A stretch of 64,000 nt of DNA from JAUWKC01 sp035529895 (lineage in GTDB: Bacteria; Planctomycetota; Phycisphaerae; Sedimentisphaerales; Anaerobacaceae). Shown piece by piece: positions 1 to 7,134 of the stretch. The stretch's first letter is position 1. Every line of letters starts with the position of its first letter. Location of the stretch: NCBI GenBank assembly GCA_035529895.1, contig DATKVV010000050.1, positions 19,239 through 83,238 on the forward strand, given 5' to 3'. Under the pieces are notes generated by a model. That model was not told where the DNA came from. It ran no database searches and saw nothing but the letters and a program-made list of their open reading frames with translations. The translations under genes and the position numbers were made by a program.

Positions 1-764
1 ATGGTGTAGCACCTGGCGAACTTATCCTCGTTGCCGGACGGCCAAGTATGGGCAAAAGCGGCTTGGTTTTAGAGTTTGCCCTGAGAATGGCAAAGGCCGG
101 AAAATCCGTAGTGTTCTTTACGCTGGAGATGTCTTATCAATCCTTGATAGAACGTGCACTTTGTAATTTGGCCGATGTTGATATGGAAGTTATAAAGAGC
201 GGCAATGCGCCACAGCCCGAACTTGACAAGCTATATCAAACGGCCCTTGGTCTGAAAAACCTCGACCTTCGTATCTACGAAGGCGTAGCAACACCGGAAG
301 CCCAGCTTGCTTACATTAAGACCCGAAAGAAAATTGGCAAGGTTGACGCGGTTTTCGTGGACTATTTACAAGTGATGAGTTCCGGCAATAAGGCCGAAAG
401 CCGGTATCAGGAAATTACCGCCATCAGCCGCAAATTGAAACTGGCGGCCATGCAGGAGCACGTCCCGATTATCGCCGCTTCTCAGTTGAACAGAGCGGTC
501 GAAGGCCGAACAAGCCACCGCCCGCGAATGAGCGACCTGAGAGAATCCGGCAGTTTAGAACAAGACGCTGATATCGTAATGTTGCTTCACAGAGAGGATT
601 ATTACCGTCGAAGCGAAGACCCAGAAGCAAAGTGCGATGGCGCTGCTGAACTGATAATTGCGAAAAACCGGCGCGGGCCAACAGGAATAGCGAAACTCAT
701 TTTTCTTGATAACCGTGTTGCGTTTGGCGACCTTAATGAGACGGCGGGGGTGCAAAGTAAGTAA
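1..764 (+). CDS. dnaB: DnaB-type replicative helicase, C-terminal ATPase part (5' end outside window)
   Basis: The frame is open from base 3 and enters from the left edge, so the gene is partial. The first visible residues form a P-loop (AGRPSMGKSG, bases 33-62) as in the RecA-like domain of DnaB helicases. It is followed by the FFTLEMS segment, the VDYLQVM Walker B region, the AASQLNRAVE segment and the DLRESGSLEQDADIV segment, all in DnaB order. DnaB unwinds DNA at the fork as a hexameric ATPase. The gene lies in a plus-strand run with an excisionase-like gene and an integrase, so I infer it is the helicase of an integrated element and not the chromosomal copy. The N-terminal primase-binding part cannot be judged. 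Confidence 0.85.
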   Translation, partial: GVAPGELILVAGRPSMGKSGLVLEFALRMAKAGKSVVFFTLEMSYQSLIERALCNLADVDMEVIKSGNAPQPELDKLYQTALGLKNLDLRIYEGVATPEAQLAYIKTRKKIGKVDAVFVDYLQVMSSGNKAESRYQEITAISRKLKLAAMQEHVPIIAASQLNRAVEGRTSHRPRMSDLRESGSLEQDADIVMLLHREDYYRRSEDPEAKCDGAAELIIAKNRRGPTGIAKLIFLDNRVAFGDLNETAGVQSK

Positions 765-775
765 GGAAATTGATT

Positions 776-988
776 ATGAGTGAGCCGGTGCGTTTAGGTG
801 AGATTTTGCCAGGTGTTTTACAAGACATAAAACGGCGTTGCGAACAGAATCCAGAGAATAAAGCGTTCGGTCAAAAAGCAAATAGGCATACTGAAAGAGT
901 AAGGCATGCTGTGAGGTACTTCGTGTCTGGTAAACCGAACCACACGAGAGAAACAAAAAGAAGGATGAAATGGAAAGCCCCACTTTAA
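776..988 (+). CDS. Small basic hypothetical protein of the integrated element
   Basis: A protein of about 70 residues starts at ATG 776, chosen because AAGGAA (764-768) sits at ribosome-binding distance; a TTG at 770 is possible but badly placed. It is rich in Lys and Arg towards the C-terminus, with no membrane segment and no motif I recognise. It begins 11 bases after the helicase stop and ends 4 bases before the next gene, so it is probably co-transcribed and translationally linked. Small basic proteins are common between replication and excision genes of phages and integrative elements, but no function is assigned. Confidence 0.5.
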   Translation: MSEPVRLGEILPGVLQDIKRRCEQNPENKAFGQKANRHTERVRHAVRYFVSGKPNHTRETKRRMKWKAPL

Positions 989-992
989 GAAA

Positions 993-1262
993 ATGGCAAC
1001 TACGACTGAAAATAACATTGTGTTAGCGGCTCCGGCGGTGCTGCCCGATGGCAACGGTGGTTTTGCACCTTGCCCGGCGCTATTGACCGAGGCCGAGGCG
1101 GTTAGATACTTAAGACTCGACACACTCGACCTAAAAGACCCGCTTAAGACTCTGCGATATTACAGAGAACAAAAAAAACTGCGCGGAACCTTCATAAGCA
1201 ACAGGCTGTTCTATACGAGAAAAGCACTGGATGAATTTTTGGAAGAAATGACAAAAAAATAG
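993..1262 (+). CDS. Excisionase-like helix-turn-helix protein
   Basis: The 89-residue protein has the layout of excisionase-type DNA-binding proteins. A segment around residues 29-36 (LLTEAEAV) matches the opening helix of a winged HTH module. It is followed by YYREQKKL, FISNRLFYTRKALDEFLE and a short basic tail. Such proteins bend attachment-site DNA and steer a tyrosine recombinase towards excision, or regulate nearby genes. The position directly before an integrase supports this role, though the identification rests on pattern and context only. It ends only 10 bases before a strong promoter (1273-1300) that would serve the downstream RNA and integrase. Confidence 0.6.
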   Translation: MATTTENNIVLAAPAVLPDGNGGFAPCPALLTEAEAVRYLRLDTLDLKDPLKTLRYYREQKKLRGTFISNRLFYTRKALDEFLEEMTKK

Positions 1263-1272
1263 TAAAAAAATC

Positions 1273-1300
1273 TTGACATGAAAGAAAAAACGACTATGAT
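1273..1300 (+). promoter_or_regulatory. Strong sigma70-type promoter upstream of structured RNA and integrase
   Basis: A perfect TTGACA (1273-1278), a 16-base spacer and TATGAT (1295-1300, five of six consensus bases) predict a start near 1307. The transcript would begin with the structured RNA at 1349-1416 before reaching the integrase start at 1439. Confidence 0.65.
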
Positions 1301-1348
1301 TAGAGATGATGGAATCGCTAAATCAAACCTGTTTTGTAACTCAAGAAT

Positions 1349-1416
1349 CATAACCAGGGCCAGTCTATCCGTAAGGACGACTGCGTTCTTAGCGAACGCC
1401 ATCAGCCCTGGTTATG
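1349..1416 (+). ncRNA. Predicted three-way-junction structured RNA before the integrase
   Basis: The sequence folds by direct complementarity into three stems. P1 is a perfect 12-bp stem (1349-1360 with 1405-1416). P2 pairs 1361-1365 with 1379-1383, continued by 1368-1370 with 1375-1377 around a GUAA tetraloop of the GNRA class (1371-1374). P3 pairs 1384-1388 with 1394-1398 around a five-base loop. A run of five T follows P1 (1418-1422), so it could also terminate transcription. It lies between a strong promoter and the integrase ribosome-binding site. Possible roles are a stand-alone RNA, a leader controlling the integrase, or a folded recombination site. The structure is seen in the sequence; its function is not known. 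Confidence 0.5.
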
Positions 1417-1438
1417 CTTTTTGAAAAGGAGCAAGGTT

Positions 1439-2650
1439 ATGATTGAGAAAATTGGAGTTTACAGAGACCCACGAAACAAAAATAAGCCGTGGGCGGTTCG
1501 GTGGTTCGGCGAGTATAACCCCGCCACCGAAAGGCAGAGGCGATACAGCCGGTCTTTCAGGCTAAAGGTGGAAGCCGAGGCGTTTCAGGCCGACCAACGC
1601 GAGGCTTTTCGTAAGGGCACTCAACGGGACGCAGCCGGAAAAACAAGCCTAAGCGATTTCTGCGATTCGTTTCTTAGGGTACGAAAAGCGGACTTGCGAA
1701 GCGGAACGGTCAGCCTGTATGAAAACACCATCAAAAGGTTGCTCTCTTTTTTTGGGCCGGATTGTCTTTTATCAAATATCACGCCGCAATCCGCCGCAGA
1801 GTTTATCGCTGGATTAACCCGAATAGACGGCCAAGACAAGCCCCTCTGTCGTTGGACGGCGCAACTTATTCTGCGAAACTGCAAAACGCTTTTCCAAACC
1901 GCTGTTGAGTGGCAGAAAATTATGCAGAACCCCTTTACTGCCGTCAGGCCGCCGAAGTGTACTATCCCGAAATGGCACTACATCACGCCGGGCGAGTACA
2001 AGAGGCTGCTTGGGTTTGCAGGCTTGCGGTGGAAATGTTTCTATGGTCTGGCTTACTGTTGTGGATTGAGATTCGGCGAATTATTTTCACTAACTTGGGG
2101 TGATATTGATTTTAACGGACGCGAAGTTACCATTCAGAACCAGGCCGCCGCCGATGGGCGACCACCCTTTTTTGTTAAGGACTATGAAACAAGAACCATA
2201 CCTATACCTGAGCAATGCCTGAATTTGTTGATAGACCTACGACTCTATAATGAACAGACCGACGAAACGCCTTATGTTTTACTCGACGAGAGGCAGTACA
2301 GACAGGTGCTTGTGAAATATAAGCGCGACCGGGAAAACAATCGCCCGTGGCGTAACCAAGATATGGCCCCGAGCGCGCCACGCAGATTCCAAAGGGATGT
2401 AGGACGGGCAGGCATTATCCCGACCGGCACTTTGACTATTCACACGTTGCGTAAGTCCTGCATAACGAATTGGGCAAACGAAAACCCGAACCCCGAAATC
2501 GTACGGACTCTGGCAGGCCATTCAGACCTGACAACCACAATGAAGTATTACTCGCAGGCGACGAAAGAGCAAAAGGAAAAGGCCGCAAATGCCATTGACC
2601 GGCTGCTGACTGACGTAGAAATGACGTATGAGAGCGGAAAAGGGGCCTAA
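1439..2650 (+). CDS. Phage-type tyrosine recombinase (integrase)
   Basis: A protein of 403 residues counted from ATG 1439, which has an AAAAGGAG-type ribosome-binding site at 1424-1432. The N-terminal part (to about residue 160) resembles the arm-binding and SAM-like core-binding domains. The catalytic domain shows the tyrosine recombinase set: Arg211 in GLRFGEL, His335 and Arg338 in HTLRKS, His361 in AGHSDL and the nucleophile Tyr370 in MKYYS. Such enzymes cut and rejoin attachment sites to integrate or excise an element. It is the last plus-strand gene of the helicase/excisionase cluster. Only 30 bases separate it from a truncated portal-like frame on the other strand, which suggests the element boundary lies just downstream. 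Confidence 0.92.
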   Translation: MIEKIGVYRDPRNKNKPWAVRWFGEYNPATERQRRYSRSFRLKVEAEAFQADQREAFRKGTQRDAAGKTSLSDFCDSFLRVRKADLRSGTVSLYENTIKRLLSFFGPDCLLSNITPQSAAEFIAGLTRIDGQDKPLCRWTAQLILRNCKTLFQTAVEWQKIMQNPFTAVRPPKCTIPKWHYITPGEYKRLLGFAGLRWKCFYGLAYCCGLRFGELFSLTWGDIDFNGREVTIQNQAAADGRPPFFVKDYETRTIPIPEQCLNLLIDLRLYNEQTDETPYVLLDERQYRQVLVKYKRDRENNRPWRNQDMAPSAPRRFQRDVGRAGIIPTGTLTIHTLRKSCITNWANENPNPEIVRTLAGHSDLTTTMKYYSQATKEQKEKAANAIDRLLTDVEMTYESGKGA

Positions 2651-2680
2651 AATGCCGTTTAATTGCAAAAAAACAGGATT

Positions 2681-3190
2681 TCAGTTAGCCTCAAACACTG
2701 CCTTCAATATAGACCCAATTTCTGCACGTTTTTGGCTATTCGGCGCCTTGGAAACAAAACCAACCGGCTTCCCGAACAAAAAATCAACCGCCGCATTTAT
2801 CCGCCATGCTATATCGTTCTCGATTACCACCTCTTTACGCTGCACATCACGCACGCTCCTCGCCCCGAATACCCCCGTATTCGCAGCGTGCACCAGTCCC
2901 GTTATCCGCGCCGGCAGCCCGTACTCCTGTGCCTGCACATAGCATCTGCCCGATTCGTTCACCTTCCTGTCGAACACACCGGTTCCGCAGGCTTCGTACA
3001 TCGGGTTTGTGTAGTATTCCCACAGCTTGGTGAAGTGCGTCTGAATATCTACCGATCGTTCATCGACAAGCCACTCGACAAAATCGGCCTCAAGCTGCTT
3101 GTCTCCAAATATATTAAGCTCGAATCCCATATCATGTTTCCCGATACGTCCGCCCAGCGCCAGCCTCCGGCGGACAAACTCGAATCTCAA
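2681..3190 (-). pseudogene. Truncated phage portal-like protein fragment
   Basis: The minus-strand frame encodes about 170 residues without a good start: it opens at a TTG after an in-frame TGA two codons upstream. Features include RRRLALGGRIG, YYTNPMYEACG, AQEYGLPARITG and, near the end, NDIAWRINAAVDFLFGKPVGF. The last segment is typical of SPP1/HK97-like portal families, in which several hundred residues normally follow. The frame stops at 2681, just after VFEAN and within 30 bases of the integrase stop. I infer that the 3' part was lost or displaced by the neighbouring element. The family assignment is from memory of motif style and is moderate. Confidence 0.5.
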
Positions 3191-3532
3191 ACTTCACAAT
3201 TTACATCTGCGACCAACTGTCCTCTTGTCGCTCCTTCTGCTGTTAGAGCAACTTGCGCCTTTGTGTCGAAAAAACCGTTTTTTCAGCAGACGGTTTTTGC
3301 CGTAAGCCGTTGCCGCAAAAGCACTAAAAATTTTTTTGATTTTTCCGATTTTCCCTTCCTGCTACCCGCACTTTTTGTCGAAATCGCCCCTTGCGCCCGC
3401 CAAATGCGAGTTCGCAAACAAAACCCTCAAACTCTCGCATGACAACAATTTTCGCTCCTTTACCGGCCGGAAAGTCGATATACTCCAGAGCGGTGGCATG
3501 CTTTACAGGGTCGAACTGTGGGAGTAAGTACT
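3191..3532. other. Intergenic stretch, AT-rich, with a dispersed repeat and a hairpin
   Basis: No convincing gene was seen. The stretch contains a hairpin (3270-3277 pairing with 3291-3298) and one copy of a dispersed repeat at 3328-3390. Open frames on the plus strand here have poor composition and no ribosome-binding sites. Confidence 0.4.
3328..3390 (+). repeat. Dispersed repeat, copy A
   Basis: About 62 bases match the reverse complement of 9056-9120 with scattered differences. Shared blocks include GATTTTCC, a GCTACC block followed by GC and CTT, and a closing GAAAT. Both copies would encode a similar hydrophobic peptide (FPFLLPALFVEI here, FPLRLPALLIEI in the other), so the repeat may derive from a decayed coding sequence. 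Confidence 0.5.
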
Positions 3533-3607
3533 GTGAAACCCCGACTGCTTCTTGTTTGCATACCGATCACGCTGCTTGCTGGTTTCTGTATAGCCCCCCT
3601 ACCGTAA
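3533..3607 (+). CDS. Tiny lipobox-containing reading frame (24 residues), possibly a decayed lipoprotein start
   Basis: GTG 3533 lies a few bases after GGGAG and opens a 24-codon frame reading MKPRLLLVCIPITLLAGFC followed by five residues and a stop. This is a basic N-terminus, a hydrophobic stretch and a lipobox (LAGFC), the pattern of a lipoprotein signal peptide without a mature protein. It may be the remnant of a lipoprotein gene, a very small membrane peptide, or chance. It precedes the membrane-anchored gene at 3626 by 18 bases. Confidence 0.3.
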   Translation: MKPRLLLVCIPITLLAGFCIAPLP

Positions 3608-3625
3608 TACTGCGATATCAGCTAA

Positions 3626-4126
3626 GTGAAGATACTGAATAAGAAAACCAGGAAAGTCTTCTTTTTCACTACATATCTTTTTCTTTTGCTCTACTTCCTC
3701 TGGCAATGCCTTTTTGAACCGCTTATGGACGAGATCATCCCCATGGCGCCAATACGAACTGACGTGGCGAAGAGAATAAAATCGCCCGATTACAGTAAGA
3801 CTGCCCTTCTAATTCGAAGAAATGCCTCTGACCTAAACTTCGGGGTTAAGATAAAACAAAAACTAAGGACCAGGACTCTGCACTGGACTCCAGACTTTGT
3901 TCCGGACCTAACTGCCGACTGGAATGAACAGATCGTTTGGTCAGATGACTCAAGCCTGATTATCCTCACAGTGGATGATGTGGATAACAACAATGAGAAA
4001 AATATGTGGGCTTATGACTTCAAAACCAACAAAGAATACTACGATAAAGATAAAATCACAGATATCTTGAGTTCGAGAAATACTGGACGCAAAAGAGAGC
4101 GCACTCAGCCTTCCGCTGGACCTTGA
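3626..4126 (+). CDS. Membrane-anchored hypothetical protein
   Basis: A 166-residue frame starts at GTG 3626. Residues 10-30 form one strongly hydrophobic segment after a Lys/Arg-rich start, so the protein is probably anchored in the inner membrane with an outside domain. The soluble part contains SPDYSKTALLIRRN, LHWTPDFVPDLTADWNEQIVW and SDDSSLIILTVDD, resembling the repeated beta-strand style of WD/Tol-type periplasmic domains, but I do not recognise the family. The C-terminal 15 residues turn basic and low-complexity, and a second frame stays open past the stop, so a late frameshift is possible. No operon partner is evident. Confidence 0.45.
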   Translation: MKILNKKTRKVFFFTTYLFLLLYFLWQCLFEPLMDEIIPMAPIRTDVAKRIKSPDYSKTALLIRRNASDLNFGVKIKQKLRTRTLHWTPDFVPDLTADWNEQIVWSDDSSLIILTVDDVDNNNEKNMWAYDFKTNKEYYDKDKITDILSSRNTGRKRERTQPSAGP

Positions 4127-4302
4127 CGGCGGTACTCACTGTAAGCCAATTGCCCCAGATGGATTCGAACAAAAACGCTGGCGGCTAGGGGGTGTCCTAC
4201 GCACGCCCTATGCTGGTATGAGCACTTAAGCAAAGTAAGATATGGTATGCACACAGGAATTGCTAACCCGATCCGCCCCGGCACCCATGGCCGGGCCGAA
4301 GT

Positions 4303-6168
4303 CTATGGCGCGTCCGTCCGACTGGTGTTGTCGGGATTGGGAGCTGACTCGATGGCGCTTTTGAGCATAATTATCGCCGGTACCTCCGCCATCTTCTCGG
4401 AAGCCTTCTTGATTGCTTCTTTGGCCCGTTCGCCCCTGCCCATTTGATAATAAACGTACGCCAATATAAACTGCAATTCGGGCGCGTCGCTGCTTTGATA
4501 CCACTGCTCGACATCAGCCGCCCGGCTCTCCAGCTTGTCCCGACCGATAAGCGCAAAACTCCCGGCCAAAAGCTCGAAGATATTGGCCTCCCCAGCTCCC
4601 AGCTCCTTCTTCTCGCCTCGCAATTTCTGTCCATACTCAGCAAAAGCCTCCAAGGCCTCGGAAAGGAAAAATGCGCTGCTCACGTATTCCCCCGCGGCAA
4701 ACAACGCGTGACTCCTGCCGCCATATGCAAGCACATCCCCGGGTTTATAAACCAGCGCCATTTTGTATGCGTCAGCAGCCCGATAGTACATGCCCCGCCT
4801 CAGATACTCCTCCGCCGCCTTAACATGCTGATTGAACTTCGCCTCTGTAAAGGAAGCAACCGTCTGGTACGGCCCCAAAATGGCTCTTGCACGTTGTTCG
4901 AGGCTGACTGTCCCCGCCTCGCCGCGAAAAGTCCGGTCAACGATGGACGTCTCACGATTCACGCCATACGAATCAGCCACACCCCTTTGATAAGTCCCGG
5001 CTGGCTGCGAAACAGCCCTGTCAGGTTTTTCCTTTGCCTCTTCATAGCCGGTGAGACCCCCAACCCTACTTGCTGCCTCTGGAATACCGCCGAGTGCCTC
5101 CCGCTTTCGCACACTTGTCTTGTCCGTACCCGCCGCGCCAGTTATAGACCCATCCCCTGACGGCCCCACAGCCGCCGACTCCAGCAGCTCCTGCAATTCA
5201 ACCGCCATTCCCGTATCGCTGCCTTTTCGACCGGCCGACTCCCCCCGTCGCAGCGCATCTGTCTTCGCGCTCTCCCTGCTCCGAAGCAAAGAAGACTGAT
5301 CCTGCCCGACCTGCTCCTGCAGGAACCGCCCCTCGCCCGTCTCTCTATCCTCCTGCCCCCGCAGCAAGCTCTCATACAGCCCGGCCACTTCCCGCTGGCG
5401 CTCCGCTTGCAGCGGCGCCCGCATTAATTCCTGCCCGAGCCGTTCAGACTCATATTGCGGCATCTGCCTGTCTGAAAAGACAGACCGCTCCCGAACCTCA
5501 CTTACGGTAACCTCGCCCTGAGCAAGCCCCCTTAGTGCCTGGGCCTGCTGCCAAGCACCGGCCGACTGCCTCCCTTCGACCAGCACCTCCGGCGATGCAA
5601 CCTCCGTCAATATCCTTCTCTCCACCTCCTGCCGGGGAATCGCCACCACCCCCGTCCTGCTGTAAGATTCCAGCTCTTGTACCAGCGCCGGTCCCTGGGC
5701 TGTCACAGCCTGATTGTTCGGCACAGTGGGTTCGGAATATACATACACAAAACGATCGCCAACCTCCGCACCCAGTTGTCTGATAAAACCCGTCCCGCCG
5801 GGCCCTGTAACGCTTACCGCCTCCCTCTGCGAATAATACGGTGTAAGACCACCGGTAGAGTATAAAAAACCCCCCGACCCGGCTGGACTCCTCAGGAAAG
5901 AATCGAACATCAAGGGACCGCCCCCACCTCCAAAATCTGAAACAGCCCCGCCCGGCCCAATACCAAGAAAGTACCGGCCGCTGCTGATATCAATGCTGAT
6001 TGCCCGCTGACTGTCCGTACCAATTGGGCTGCCGCTGCGCACCAGCCCGCTGCGAAAACTGGTCTGTGGAACAGTTGGTATACCTGTAGGGTTTTCAATC
6101 CCCCACCCAATCCCAGACCCGACTGTAATCAATATAACTGCCGCGTTTGTTAAAATCCTGGCCTTCAT
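4303..6168 (-). CDS. Secreted TPR-repeat protein
   Basis: The 621-residue protein begins with a signal-peptide-like stretch (residues 1-22). A Gly-rich region follows (about 60-115), then a long Gln/Glu/Arg-rich, low-complexity middle that is probably disordered or coiled. At about residues 445-600 it has tetratricopeptide-type helical pairs, for example EEYLRRGMYYRAADAYKMAL and AYVYYQMGRGERAKEAIKKA. TPR arrays serve as protein-binding scaffolds; the partner is not evident. It follows nadK by 54 bases on the same strand and is probably the last gene of the dxs-nadK unit. I recognise the fold, not the protein. Confidence 0.7.
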   Translation of the reverse strand: MKARILTNAAVILITVGSGIGWGIENPTGIPTVPQTSFRSGLVRSGSPIGTDSQRAISIDISSGRYFLGIGPGGAVSDFGGGGGPLMFDSFLRSPAGSGGFLYSTGGLTPYYSQREAVSVTGPGGTGFIRQLGAEVGDRFVYVYSEPTVPNNQAVTAQGPALVQELESYSRTGVVAIPRQEVERRILTEVASPEVLVEGRQSAGAWQQAQALRGLAQGEVTVSEVRERSVFSDRQMPQYESERLGQELMRAPLQAERQREVAGLYESLLRGQEDRETGEGRFLQEQVGQDQSSLLRSRESAKTDALRRGESAGRKGSDTGMAVELQELLESAAVGPSGDGSITGAAGTDKTSVRKREALGGIPEAASRVGGLTGYEEAKEKPDRAVSQPAGTYQRGVADSYGVNRETSIVDRTFRGEAGTVSLEQRARAILGPYQTVASFTEAKFNQHVKAAEEYLRRGMYYRAADAYKMALVYKPGDVLAYGGRSHALFAAGEYVSSAFFLSEALEAFAEYGQKLRGEKKELGAGEANIFELLAGSFALIGRDKLESRAADVEQWYQSSDAPELQFILAYVYYQMGRGERAKEAIKKASEKMAEVPAIIMLKSAIESAPNPDNTSRTDAP

Positions 6169-6222
6169 ACTAATTTATACCCCCTGTCCGCTCGTATGTT
6201 CACAATTCAACATCCGGCCGCT

Positions 6223-7083
6223 TTATATGCTCTTATATTTTGGCCTTTCCGCCCACCTCAACTTTGTCGCAAGCGTATCCCACTCGGTCCGAAGCGGGTT
6301 GTTAACCACCAGAAATTCCCCCTTGTGCCTCTCGACTCGTACCACCTCATCAACCGACAGCCTGCATGAGTCTTGCCCGTCAATTGACACGGTCGTGCCT
6401 TCATTCACCCGCAAACCAAGGACTTCCACTCTGCTGTCGGCATTGATAACGATAGGCCTGAAGCTCAACGAATGCGGACAAATCGGCGCAATAACCATAG
6501 CCTGCATCTTGCCCGAGACTATCGGCCCGCCCGCAGACAAATTATAAGCCGTTGAGCCTGTCGGCGTGCATATTACCAGCCCGTCGCTTACACAACTGGC
6601 AAGCGCCTGACCGTCCACCGATATCTTCAACTCTATCAGCCTGAAAGGTGGACCGGAGTTTACGAAAACATCGTTAATGGCTGCCGAACAGAACTTCTCC
6701 GCACCGCTGCAGAAAACACCGCACTTGAGCATCATCCTCTTTTCAATAACCGCCTTTCTTTCCGCTATGCTATCAAAGAACTTTTTGAGTTCCTCAAGAC
6801 TGAATTCGGCCAAAAAACCCAATTTGCCCAGGTTGACGCCTATAACCGGAACACTGCATTCACTCAGTTGCCTTGCCGCCGAAATTATTGTCCCGTCGCC
6901 CCCGAATACTACCGCAAAATCAGCGTCCCTCAGCATGTCCGCCGTGCACTCGTCGATACCGCAACTGGCCATCATCTCGGCCTTGCCTTTTGTGAACTTT
7001 CCTAACTCCTCAATCGCATCACCAACATCTCCCTTTGTTGGATCGCCGAAAATCACCAGTTTAGGTAATCCCTTCTTGGCCAT
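6223..7083 (-). CDS. nadK: NAD kinase
   Basis: At 286 residues it has normal length for bacterial NAD kinase, which phosphorylates NAD to NADP using ATP or polyphosphate in the cytoplasm. The GGDGT motif is at residues 61-65, followed by GVNLGKLGFLAEF, the AINDVFV segment in place of the usual NE/D motif, and TPTGSTAYNLSAGGPI. The C-terminal half holds the beta-rich substrate domain with SIDGQD. It lies 51 bases downstream of dxs on the same strand, which fits a shared transcript; the MEP pathway consumes NADPH, so the pairing is metabolically sensible. Start ATG 7083 is the only good one. Confidence 0.95.
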   Translation of the reverse strand: MAKKGLPKLVIFGDPTKGDVGDAIEELGKFTKGKAEMMASCGIDECTADMLRDADFAVVFGGDGTIISAARQLSECSVPVIGVNLGKLGFLAEFSLEELKKFFDSIAERKAVIEKRMMLKCGVFCSGAEKFCSAAINDVFVNSGPPFRLIELKISVDGQALASCVSDGLVICTPTGSTAYNLSAGGPIVSGKMQAMVIAPICPHSLSFRPIVINADSRVEVLGLRVNEGTTVSIDGQDSCRLSVDEVVRVERHKGEFLVVNNPLRTEWDTLATKLRWAERPKYKSI

Positions 7084-7134
7084 TCAAATATCCCCGCTTC
7101 TTAATCTGCTTCCTTATGCCGAACCCGTGGGCCG

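Noticed and set aside
1349..1416. Integron attC site
   Set aside because: The outer stem ends resemble attC core sites only in part, the nearby recombinase is phage-type and not IntI, and no cassette array is present. It is kept as a structured RNA candidate.
3270..3298. Hairpin with AAAAACCG/CGGTTTTT arms
   Set aside because: The T run is part of the stem and not a tail, and no gene ends there, so a terminator call is not supported.
4155..4180. GGATTCGAAC resembling the T-arm of a tRNA
   Set aside because: No matching acceptor stem, anticodon arm or D-arm occurs at the right distances on either strand.
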